The translations under genes and the position numbers were made by a program. From Limosilactobacillus reuteri subsp. reuteri (GTDB taxonomy: Bacteria; Bacillota; Bacilli; Lactobacillales; Lactobacillaceae), in the NCBI RefSeq assembly GCF_000016825.1, contig NC_009513.1, forward strand, positions 1,682,501 through 1,746,500: DNA of 64,000 nt. Reading direction: 5' to 3'. This document shows positions 1-7,083 of this stretch, piece by piece. The notes below the pieces were generated by a model. That model was given only the letters and a program-made list of their open reading frames with translations. It ran no database searches and had not been told where the DNA came from. Position 1 is the first letter of the stretch. Every line of letters starts with the position of its first letter.

Positions 1-32
1 TTATGGATAAAGTGCAATATTACTCTTGCCAT

Positions 33-2339
33 TTATTTATCAACATTAACTTTTTCATATTCATCTGTCGGCACTTGATTCAGCAAACTAGTTGTCCTGC
101 CAATTGATACTAAGCTTAACTCATGCATTGCTCGAGAACAAATTGTATATAACAATTGTCGCTCATCGTTACCATGGTATTGCTGATCATTCGCATTCCA
201 GACAATAACCGCATCAAATTCCAACCCTTTTGCTAGATATGACGGCACAACAATTGGCCCCTTTACTAACCGTTGATTCTCTGTCCGAATAACGGTGGTC
301 TTGATATTATTGGCATTTAACTTTTGATACAACTCTTCACTGTCTTTGAGATCTTTACCAATAATTGCGACGGCATCATGGTCATTCTGATACTTATTAA
401 GAATATTAATAACTGCCGCTACCCCTTCTTGTTCATCCTTAGTTTGATAAACTTGTGGCTTATTACCTTCACGTTCAAAGGCCTCAATTGCTTCACCGTC
501 AATTAAAATATGCTTAGTAAAGTCGGTAATTTGTTTCGTGGAACGGTAAGACTTAGTTAATTGGACAACCTTCGTCTTTTCTGGATCAAACATCGTCCCT
601 AACTGCTTTAATAGTGACCGACTATTCTCATGAGTGAAAATCGCCTGGTTAAGGTCTCCTAACAATGTGAATTTAGCACGGGGAAAACGATATTTAAAGT
701 AAGCTAACTGGTAAGCATCATAATCTTGAACTTCATCAACAAAAACGTAACGAATATCACGTTGACCACGCTTTCCAGTAATCAAATCATACAGGTACAG
801 GTAAATGGTAATTCCGTTTGCACTGATATTTCCCTTCTTTAGCTCTTCTTTTATCCCATCAACATAACCTTTCCATTGCTCTGCAGAAATACCGTATTCA
901 GCAATATTAACAAGTTTTGGAGTTACCCGGAGAAGGTGTAAAAATTGTCCATTGATGTTAAGCCACTGATTATGATCGATGGCTTTTTTTATTGGCATAA
1001 ATGCCCGCATAACGATTTGACGCGCAAGGAACTTGTATTCTTTATCTTCATCCTCAAATTCACGTGGCTGGTTATTAAATAGGTTGTCGATTTCTTCTTT
1101 ACTCAAGCTTTGAATTTCATCCTCTACCCATTTGTTGCGCATTTCAGATCCAACACGGTGATTAAGGTATTTAATAAGAGCTTCTTTCGTTCCATCCAAC
1201 CTATTTCCCAGGTTATAGTTATTGTTAAATGAGTAGTAAATCTCCTTAATCTTATCTTTGCTCAAAAAGACTTTACCATTAAACATAAGGTTGCGGAAAC
1301 GCATATTAGCATGACCAAGATGGTTAGCATAACGCTCTGTTGCTTTGAAATATTGTAAGCTAGTTAATAGTTGTTGTGCATTCTTAGCCGTTTCATCTTG
1401 GTGACTTTCAAACCGTTGTTCTAAGTTTTGAACATGAAGCTTTGGTACCCGACGATTAGCAAACTGGAAGTAAGTCATCTGGACCATATTATGCTCACCC
1501 AATTCCGGTAAAACTTGATCAATGTAGTCATTAAATAATTGGTTAGGTGAAAAAAGAACAACTTGTGAAGAGGTCAAATTACCCCGGTAACGGTAAAGAA
1601 GCCAGGCAACCCGTTGGAGAACTGCAGCTGTCTTTCCCGAGCCAGCAGCCCCCTGAACAAACAACAATTCATTTTTAGTGTCACGAATAATTTCATTTTG
1701 TTTCCGTTGAATCGTCGTTACAATGCTCTTCATCTTGGTACTTGAATGGTTACCAAGAGCATCAAGAAGCATCTGGTCGCCTACTTGTTCGTCGGTATCA
1801 AAGATGGTTACAATCACGCCATCTTTAATTTGGAATTGGCGCTTAAGAGTAAGATCAACCTCTTGTTCACCTACCGGAGTCTGGTACTTAACTTTCCCGA
1901 GCTTTCCTTCATAGTAAACAGACGAAATCGGTGCTCGCCAGTCATAAACAAGAAAGTGATCTGGCTTATCGGTAAAAGATGCAAGCCCGATATATACCTT
2001 TTCGGATTCATTGGCACCTTTTTCACGAAAATCAATGCGAGCAAAGTAAGGTTTCTTTTCAAGTCGCTGTAAAGTTGCTAGCCGGTCTGCAGCGTGTTGC
2101 CAGCTATTTTGACGTTCATCTAGCATCTGCTGTTGAGCACGAAAAGACATGGCCGTATCCATCATGCCTGAATAAGTAGTGGTATTTAAGTGGATATCAT
2201 CAATTTGCTTATTGATGCCCTTAATATCATGTTGAGCCGTTTTAATCTTTTCTTCTGCTTTTTGTTCGGCCTGTTTTACTTTATCAATCACATTATCAAG
2301 GTACTTTTGTTCTAGTTCTTTTTCAGTTTTCGTAGACAT
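33..2339 (-). CDS. helD: HelD-like RNA polymerase recycling motor ATPase (UvrD/Rep superfamily 1)
   Basis: Superfamily 1 helicase-like ATPase of the HelD group, which in Gram-positives binds RNA polymerase and releases it from stalled complexes; cytoplasmic. About 768 residues, normal for the group. Seen: a charged coiled-coil N-terminal arm (about residues 10-50), Walker A GAAGSGKT near residue 230, a Walker B region FVDEVQDYD near 535, and the UvrD-like motif QLTKSYRS near 595. I start at ATG 2339 because AGGTAGGGAG lies just upstream; the in-frame ATG at 2360 would place that ribosome site inside the gene. Single gene with its own upstream region, divergent from the dedA gene. UvrD/PcrA is less likely because the N-terminal arm precedes Walker A by over 200 residues. 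Confidence 0.9.
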   Translation of the reverse strand: MSTKTEKELEQKYLDNVIDKVKQAEQKAEEKIKTAQHDIKGINKQIDDIHLNTTTYSGMMDTAMSFRAQQQMLDERQNSWQHAADRLATLQRLEKKPYFARIDFREKGANESEKVYIGLASFTDKPDHFLVYDWRAPISSVYYEGKLGKVKYQTPVGEQEVDLTLKRQFQIKDGVIVTIFDTDEQVGDQMLLDALGNHSSTKMKSIVTTIQRKQNEIIRDTKNELLFVQGAAGSGKTAAVLQRVAWLLYRYRGNLTSSQVVLFSPNQLFNDYIDQVLPELGEHNMVQMTYFQFANRRVPKLHVQNLEQRFESHQDETAKNAQQLLTSLQYFKATERYANHLGHANMRFRNLMFNGKVFLSKDKIKEIYYSFNNNYNLGNRLDGTKEALIKYLNHRVGSEMRNKWVEDEIQSLSKEEIDNLFNNQPREFEDEDKEYKFLARQIVMRAFMPIKKAIDHNQWLNINGQFLHLLRVTPKLVNIAEYGISAEQWKGYVDGIKEELKKGNISANGITIYLYLYDLITGKRGQRDIRYVFVDEVQDYDAYQLAYFKYRFPRAKFTLLGDLNQAIFTHENSRSLLKQLGTMFDPEKTKVVQLTKSYRSTKQITDFTKHILIDGEAIEAFEREGNKPQVYQTKDEQEGVAAVINILNKYQNDHDAVAIIGKDLKDSEELYQKLNANNIKTTVIRTENQRLVKGPIVVPSYLAKGLEFDAVIVWNANDQQYHGNDERQLLYTICSRAMHELSLVSIGRTTSLLNQVPTDEYEKVNVDK

Positions 2340-2558
2340 TCCATACTCCCTACCTTTCATCTTCAGGTCGACTTACTTAATAATTTATCTTAAAATGATC
2401 CAATTATTATATCATTTTCGCCAATTAGTCTGTTAACTTTCCGCCTTCTATTTTTTCAATTATTAAATGTCGTTTAATTTTAATCCTAAGATCATCAAAA
2501 TAACTAATAATAACGCTACAATATATTGAAACCATGATCCAGGAGGAGGAAAACAACA

Positions 2559-3209
2559 ATGAGCCATATTTTTTATCTTCTAACTCATATTGCGGAAATA
2601 ATTATTCCCATGTTTGAGTGGATGGGCGCTTGGAGCTATGTTCTCCTTTTTATCCTAATTTTTATGGAAACTGGATTAGTGATTTTCCCATGGTTTCCTG
2701 GTGAATCACTCGTCTTTTTAACTTGTTCTTTCATTGCTTTTAACCCGATCTTAAAAATGGAAATCGTCATCCCCGTTTTCTTTTTCGCGGCGCTAATTGG
2801 TGACACAGTTAATTATTATATTGGTCATTCCCTTTCTCATTGGCAATGGCTCAAAAAAAGAATGGCCGGTCCCCGCTTTGAGAAAGCACAAGAATTTTTA
2901 GCCCGTCATGGGATCAAAGCTGTAGCATTAGGGCGATTTGTACCGCTCATTCGTACCTTTGTCCCCTTAATTGCTGGAACAATGCAGTTTCCATTTCACC
3001 GTTTCACAATTGGTAATATTATTGGCGTTACATTATGGGTAGCGATTGGTGCTGGATGTGGATATTACTTTGGAACAATTCCGTTTGTCCGTCAGCACTT
3101 CTCACTTATCATCTTAGCATTTGTTGTGTGTTCACTGTTAGGAGTTGGCTTGTTAGCACTTATCAAAGCGATTCGTCAACGAATTATTAAGCGAAGCCGA
3201 ATGCTATAA
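2559..3209 (+). CDS. DedA family membrane protein
   Basis: Integral membrane protein of the DedA/SNARE-associated family, 216 residues, the usual length. Family members are linked to undecaprenyl-phosphate or phospholipid recycling and membrane potential; the substrate here is not shown by the sequence. Seen: re-entrant-type segment IFPWFPGES near residue 48, the conserved GRFVPLIRTFVPLIAG stretch near 125-140 with its two arginines, and a basic C-terminal tail. The start is fixed by a strong AGGAGGAGG about 9 bases upstream of ATG. It is followed by the phosphatase gene after 73 bases, so the two may share a transcript. Confidence 0.9.
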   Translation: MSHIFYLLTHIAEIIIPMFEWMGAWSYVLLFILIFMETGLVIFPWFPGESLVFLTCSFIAFNPILKMEIVIPVFFFAALIGDTVNYYIGHSLSHWQWLKKRMAGPRFEKAQEFLARHGIKAVALGRFVPLIRTFVPLIAGTMQFPFHRFTIGNIIGVTLWVAIGAGCGYYFGTIPFVRQHFSLIILAFVVCSLLGVGLLALIKAIRQRIIKRSRML

Positions 3210-3222
3210 TTGCTTTTTCTTC

Positions 3223-3264
3223 AGCGAAATCATGTTAAAATGTAATAAGTATTTTTATTTCGCT
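3223..3264. repeat. 8-bp inverted repeat in the dedA-phosphatase gap
   Basis: AGCGAAAT at 3223-3230 is exactly repeated inverted as ATTTCGCT at 3257-3264, ending two bases before the AAAGGAG ribosome site of the next gene. It could form a hairpin with a 26-base loop, or be an operator around a promoter. There is no T run, so it is not a terminator. Confidence 0.35.
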
Positions 3265-3282
3265 TAAAGGAGTGCTGTAACT

Positions 3283-3936
3283 ATGGCAATCAATGTTTAT
3301 TTTGTACGCCACGGACAAACCTATCTTAATCTCTACAATCGGATGCAAGGTTGGGCTGATGGCCCGCTAACGCCAAAGGGTGAAGAAGACGCTAAACGAG
3401 TAGGACGGGCGCTTGCTCCTATTCAATTTGATTATGTATTTTGCAGCGACCTCGCACGAACAGTTTCAACTACCCGTTTCTTGCTTGCTGAACATCCTGG
3501 TAATAATCCAACGCCAATTCCAGAGCCAGCGTTTCGGGAAGAATTCTTTGGCTACTTTGAAGGAGAAGATGGCCAACATTTTGCTGACTTTCTTGGCGGC
3601 CCAGATGGTTATCATAGTTTTGCAGAAATGGTTGCCGGGTGGGGTCCAGACAAATTAAAAGATAAGATTGCAGCCGCGGATAATTATGGTACTGCTGAAG
3701 ACCATGTTGCTTTCTGGAAGCGGGTTGACAAAGGTTTTGACCGCCTACGAGCATTACCAGATGGGTCAGAAGTGCTAGTAGTTTCACACGGAGCCACTAT
3801 TCGCTCAATCGTCCAACGCTATTCTGACGCTTACGATCCAGGCGATTCACCACGTAACGGCAGCATCACTAAGCTAACTTTAGATAAGAATAATACTACT
3901 GTTGATTTTTATAACAAACTTGAATTACCAGAATAA
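3283..3936 (+). CDS. Histidine phosphatase family protein (phosphoglycerate mutase-like)
   Basis: Cytoplasmic histidine phosphatase, 217 residues. Seen: the catalytic RHGQT motif at residues 9-13, the REEFFGYFEGE acidic region near 85 and the second catalytic histidine in VSHGAT near 169. These place it in the broad branch-2-like/dPGM-like superfamily found as several paralogues in lactobacilli; the substrate (phosphosugar or other phosphomonoester) cannot be told. The start is supported by AAAGGAGTG eight bases upstream. It is followed 29 bases later by hflX on the same strand, probably one transcript ending at the terminator after hflX. Confidence 0.88.
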   Translation: MAINVYFVRHGQTYLNLYNRMQGWADGPLTPKGEEDAKRVGRALAPIQFDYVFCSDLARTVSTTRFLLAEHPGNNPTPIPEPAFREEFFGYFEGEDGQHFADFLGGPDGYHSFAEMVAGWGPDKLKDKIAAADNYGTAEDHVAFWKRVDKGFDRLRALPDGSEVLVVSHGATIRSIVQRYSDAYDPGDSPRNGSITKLTLDKNNTTVDFYNKLELPE

Positions 3937-3965
3937 TATCCATAAAGGAGGAACATTATTCTTCA

Positions 3966-5243
3966 ATGGAGACTAACATACAAACTCTAGAACCAGTAAT
4001 TATTACTGGATTAAATACTGGGCAAGAAGACTTTGACTACTCAATGGTTGAACTTGCTGAATTAGCACAAGCAAATCACATGGAAGTTATCGATCGGATT
4101 GATCAAGTCATCGATCGCCCTAATCCCGCTACCTACTTTGGAAAGGGCAAAGTAGAAGAAATTCGCGATGTGGCTGATGCTAATCACGTTCCTACTATTA
4201 TTACCAATGATGAATTATCACCAAGTCAACTACGTAATCTTGAAGAAGGAACCGGATGTCGTATTCTAGACCGAACTGCTCTTATTTTAGAGATTTTCGC
4301 AACTCGTGCTCAATCTAAAGAAGCGAAACTTCAGGTGCAAATCGCTGAACTTCAATATCGCTTACCACGATTGCAAACTAGTGCAAGTGAGCGCCTAGAC
4401 CAGCAAACTGGTGGAGGAAGTGGCTTTACTAACCGGGGGGCTGGGGAAACTAAACTTGAAATGGATCGTCGAACTATCCAACATCAAATTTCCCACCTTC
4501 GTCAAGAATTAGCAGCCATTGATAAATCTGAACAGACAAAGCGAAAGCAACGAGCAAAAAGCGCCATTCCAACAGCGGCCCTCGTTGGCTATACCAATGC
4601 TGGTAAATCAACTATTATGAATGGCCTTGTAAGAAGATATGGAGCTGCTGAAGAAAAAACCGTTTTTGAAAAGAATATGTTATTCGCGACCCTTGATACA
4701 AGTGTCCGACAACTAACGCTTCCAGATCAAAAACGTTTCTTATTAAGTGATACGGTTGGATTCGTTAGCAAGTTGCCTACTCACCTTGTTGAATCATTTA
4801 AATCCACGCTTGCAGAAGCCGCTAACGCCGACTTATTAATCCAGGTTATTGATTATTCTGATCCGCATTACAAGGAAATGATGGAAACAACTAACGAGAC
4901 TTTAAAACAGATTGGAATTAATGATATTCCAATGATCAATGTGTTTAATAAAGCAGATAAAACTGAAATAGAATTTCCTATCCTCGAAGGTGACGATCAA
5001 GTTGTTATCTCAGCAAAGCAGGATGCTTCATTAGATCTTCTCGTTGACGTTATTAAGAAGCGTCTCTTTAAAGACTATGTTACTACCACGCTTTTAATTC
5101 CATTTACTGATGGGCACGTCGTTTCTTACCTCAATGAACACACTAATATTTTAGATACTACTTATGAAAGTGATGGAACATTATTAACGGTAGAAATGTC
5201 AGTTCAAGATTATCATCGGTTTGGAAAGTATGAAAAGAACTAA
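3966..5243 (+). CDS. hflX: GTPase HflX
   Basis: Ribosome-associated GTPase that splits 70S ribosomes after stress. 425 residues, typical. Seen in order: N-terminal HflX domain with NPATYFGKGKVEEI near 50-63, glycine-rich linker QQTGGGSGFTNRGAGE, then the G domain: G1 GYTNAGKST near 208, G3 DTVGF near 261 and G4 NKAD near 328. AAAGGAGG lies about 14 bases before ATG 3966, a rather long spacing, but no better in-frame start exists upstream. It is the last gene of the plus-strand group; its stop codon lies inside the 17-bp terminator stem. Confidence 0.95.
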   Translation: METNIQTLEPVIITGLNTGQEDFDYSMVELAELAQANHMEVIDRIDQVIDRPNPATYFGKGKVEEIRDVADANHVPTIITNDELSPSQLRNLEEGTGCRILDRTALILEIFATRAQSKEAKLQVQIAELQYRLPRLQTSASERLDQQTGGGSGFTNRGAGETKLEMDRRTIQHQISHLRQELAAIDKSEQTKRKQRAKSAIPTAALVGYTNAGKSTIMNGLVRRYGAAEEKTVFEKNMLFATLDTSVRQLTLPDQKRFLLSDTVGFVSKLPTHLVESFKSTLAEAANADLLIQVIDYSDPHYKEMMETTNETLKQIGINDIPMINVFNKADKTEIEFPILEGDDQVVISAKQDASLDLLVDVIKKRLFKDYVTTTLLIPFTDGHVVSYLNEHTNILDTTYESDGTLLTVEMSVQDYHRFGKYEKN

Positions 5244-5287
5244 CATAAAAAGCAGCGATCAATTTTTGGCCGCTGCTTTTTATGTTA
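5241..5287. terminator. Bidirectional intrinsic terminator after hflX
   Basis: Perfect 17-bp stem: 5241-5257 pairs with 5271-5287, including AAAAAGCAGCG and CGCTGCTTTTT. A/T runs on both arms allow termination of hflX (plus) and of the small stress genes (minus). Confidence 0.9.
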
Positions 5288-5289
5288 GT

Positions 5290-5541
5290 CTATCTCTCTG
5301 CTTTTACTCCGAAAATCAAGGAGACAATCATCACTAAGATTACTGCTCCAATAATAGATGGAATAATTGCCATTCCTGCTACTTGTGGTCCCCATGCACC
5401 TAACACTGCTTCACCGATTGACGAGCCAACCAGTCCAGCTACGATATTACTGATAACTCCCATCGATCCACCGCGACGGGTTAATGCACCAGCAGCAAGA
5501 CCGATCAATCCACCAACAATTAAAACCCAAATCCAATGCAT
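5290..5541 (-). CDS. GlsB/YeaQ/YmgE family stress-response membrane protein
   Basis: Small membrane protein of 83 residues. Seen: three hydrophobic, glycine-rich segments with the family pattern GLIGLAAGALTRRGGSMG followed by the NIVAGLVGSSIGEAVLG segment. Family members are membrane-bound proteins of stress regulons; the biochemical role is unknown. AAGGAGGG sits just upstream of ATG 5541. The CsbD gene begins just upstream on the same strand (two-base gap), so the two are almost certainly co-transcribed and end at the bidirectional hairpin 5241-5287. Confidence 0.9.
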   Translation of the reverse strand: MHWIWVLIVGGLIGLAAGALTRRGGSMGVISNIVAGLVGSSIGEAVLGAWGPQVAGMAIIPSIIGAVILVMIVSLIFGVKAER

Positions 5542-5543
5542 AA

Positions 5544-5723
5544 TTATCCCTCCTTTTTATCTTCCAATGTATCTTTAAGATCAGTTACTTTATCCTTAGC
5601 TTTTCCTTTAGCTTTCTGCAACTTTCCCTCAGTTTCGCGGGGCTTGTCGTTGGTTATTTTACCTTCAACCTCTTTTAATTTACCCACTACTTTATCTTTA
5701 ATTCCATGTTTATCGCTAGCCAA
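5544..5723 (-). CDS. CsbD family stress protein
   Basis: Hydrophilic, Lys/Glu-rich protein of about 59 residues of the CsbD family, general-stress-induced in Gram-positives with no known activity. Seen: KHGIKDKVVGKLKEVEGKI, the family's opening repeat, then alternating K/E helices. I prefer TTG at 5723 (giving MASDKHG...), because AAAGGA lies nine bases ahead of it; ATGs at 5729 and 5741 are too close to, or upstream of, that site. It is co-transcribed with the GlsB-like gene. Confidence 0.85.
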   Translation of the reverse strand: MASDKHGIKDKVVGKLKEVEGKITNDKPRETEGKLQKAKGKAKDKVTDLKDTLEDKKEG

Positions 5724-5903
5724 TATCATCAGTCCTTTCATCTATTCTTGGCTACTAGTGGCTGACAACATTTTATTAATTTCGCTCCCTTCCATAATGA
5801 CTAGTGCTTTCAACAGTTTTAAGTTTAACAGTCTCCCAACAAGAAAGCGATATCTTAATAGATTACTTACGTTTTCTTTAATAATTTTATTTATGTCTTA
5901 ATT

Positions 5904-5945
5904 AAAAAGAAACTCTACCTTCATAAATTGGTAGAGTTTCTTTTT
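5904..5945 (-). terminator. Intrinsic terminator of ldhD
   Basis: 16-bp perfect stem: 5904-5919 (AAAAAGAAACTCTACC) pairs with 5930-5945. On the minus strand it follows the ldhD stop and ends in a T run. The rest of the csbD-ldhD gap (5742-5903) shows no gene. Confidence 0.88.
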
Positions 5946-5959
5946 ATTCTTGAACTTAA

Positions 5960-6952
5960 TTACATTCTTATTTCATTTCGTGAATGCTTGCCTTCTAAAA
6001 TCGTAACAGCATCATTCAAACTAATCTCGACCATATTACGAATAGATGTTTCGGTTAGGAACGCAACGTGGGGTGTAACAAGAACATTTGGCATTGCCGC
6101 TAATTTCTTGTAATCATCTGGAATTTGATCTGATGTAACTTGCTTCCCAAAGAAAGAAGTTTCGTCAGCTAATGTATCTAGGCCAGCACCCGCAATTTCT
6201 TTATTTTCCAATGCTGAAATTAAGTCCGCGGTATTTACCAGTTTTCCACGAGCCATGTTAATCAAGTAAGCATTGTCTTTCATCATCTTAAATTGTGGTG
6301 CTGCAATCATGTTTTCGGTACTTGGTAACAACGGTGTATGCAATGACAAAATATCCGCATTCTTAATAACAGTATCGAAATCGGTATATTCAACGTATGG
6401 TTCATATTCGACATTGTACGATGGATCATATGCAAGAACTTTTGCGCCTAATGCTTTATAAATCTGAGCAGTGGCCCCACCAATATTACCAAGGCCAACA
6501 ATTCCCACGGTTAAATTGTAAATTTCATTACTGATCAAGTCATCGCTCCACCGAAAATCACCATGGCTCATTCGTTGTTCGAATTCACCAATCCGTCGTA
6601 ACAAGTACATCGCCTGAGTAACGCCCATTTCTGCGATTGCCCTTGGTGAATAAATAGGGACATTCGTTACAATGATGCCATTTGCTTTACATGCATCTAA
6701 ATCAAAAATATCAACACCAACCATCCGAGCAGCTAATTGCTTTATTCCCATAGCTGCTAATTGCTCATACAGTTGTTCATCCCCAAGTTTTGTTGTTTGC
6801 TGTAAGGAAATTCCATCATATCCCTCTGCAAGCTTAACTGTATCAGCATTTAATGGTTCAGTAACCATCTTGACGTCATTGCCTGTCTTCTTTTCCCATG
6901 CTTCAATATAAGGCTTTTCAGCGTCACGAACGCTATACATAATTAATTTCAT
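5960..6952 (-). CDS. ldhD: D-lactate dehydrogenase (D-2-hydroxyacid dehydrogenase family)
   Basis: Reduces pyruvate to D-lactate with NADH, the main NAD+-regenerating step in a lactic fermenter; cytoplasmic. About 330 residues, standard. Seen: Rossmann motif GLGNIGG near 150, catalytic arginine in MARGKL near 235, the catalytic glutamate in ADET near 265 and the catalytic histidine in TPHVAF near 297. ATG 6952 is chosen because AAAGGA precedes it and MKLIMYSVR is the usual family start; ATG 6973 overlaps the ribosome site. Monocistronic: hairpin 5904-5945 downstream, cre-like box 6974-6988 upstream. Strict D-LDH versus another D-hydroxyacid dehydrogenase cannot be fully settled by eye. Confidence 0.92.
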   Translation of the reverse strand: MKLIMYSVRDAEKPYIEAWEKKTGNDVKMVTEPLNADTVKLAEGYDGISLQQTTKLGDEQLYEQLAAMGIKQLAARMVGVDIFDLDACKANGIIVTNVPIYSPRAIAEMGVTQAMYLLRRIGEFEQRMSHGDFRWSDDLISNEIYNLTVGIVGLGNIGGATAQIYKALGAKVLAYDPSYNVEYEPYVEYTDFDTVIKNADILSLHTPLLPSTENMIAAPQFKMMKDNAYLINMARGKLVNTADLISALENKEIAGAGLDTLADETSFFGKQVTSDQIPDDYKKLAAMPNVLVTPHVAFLTETSIRNMVEISLNDAVTILEGKHSRNEIRM

Positions 6953-6973
6953 CAGTTTTCCCATTCCTTTCAT

Positions 6974-6988
6974 AAAAACCGCTTACAT
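6974..6988 (-). promoter_or_regulatory. Candidate CcpA (cre) site upstream of ldhD
   Basis: Minus-strand ATGTAAGCGGTTTTT fits WTGNAANCGNWNNCW with one mismatch (T for the final C). It lies 22-36 bases before the ldhD start codon, where bound CcpA would block transcription. Inference from consensus only. Confidence 0.45.
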
Positions 6989-7035
6989 TAATAGTTTAAC
7001 ACTCCTTTACTTAATCATCAGTATTTTAGCAACAA

Positions 7036-7071
7036 AAAAAGCAAAGCGGATTTGAAGTTCCACTTTGCTTC
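7036..7071 (-). terminator. Intrinsic terminator of the yhgE gene
   Basis: Stem 7039-7050 with 7059-7070 (AAGCAAAGCGGA / TCCACTTTGCTT). The single non-Watson-Crick position is a G-U pair only in the minus-strand transcript. It is followed by a T run on that strand. Confidence 0.85.
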
Positions 7072-7083
7072 AGTTATTTTTAA

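Noticed and set aside
5536..5901. Plus-strand frame across the csbD gene
   Set aside because: Antisense to csbD and its promoter region; no ribosome site and no recognisable protein.
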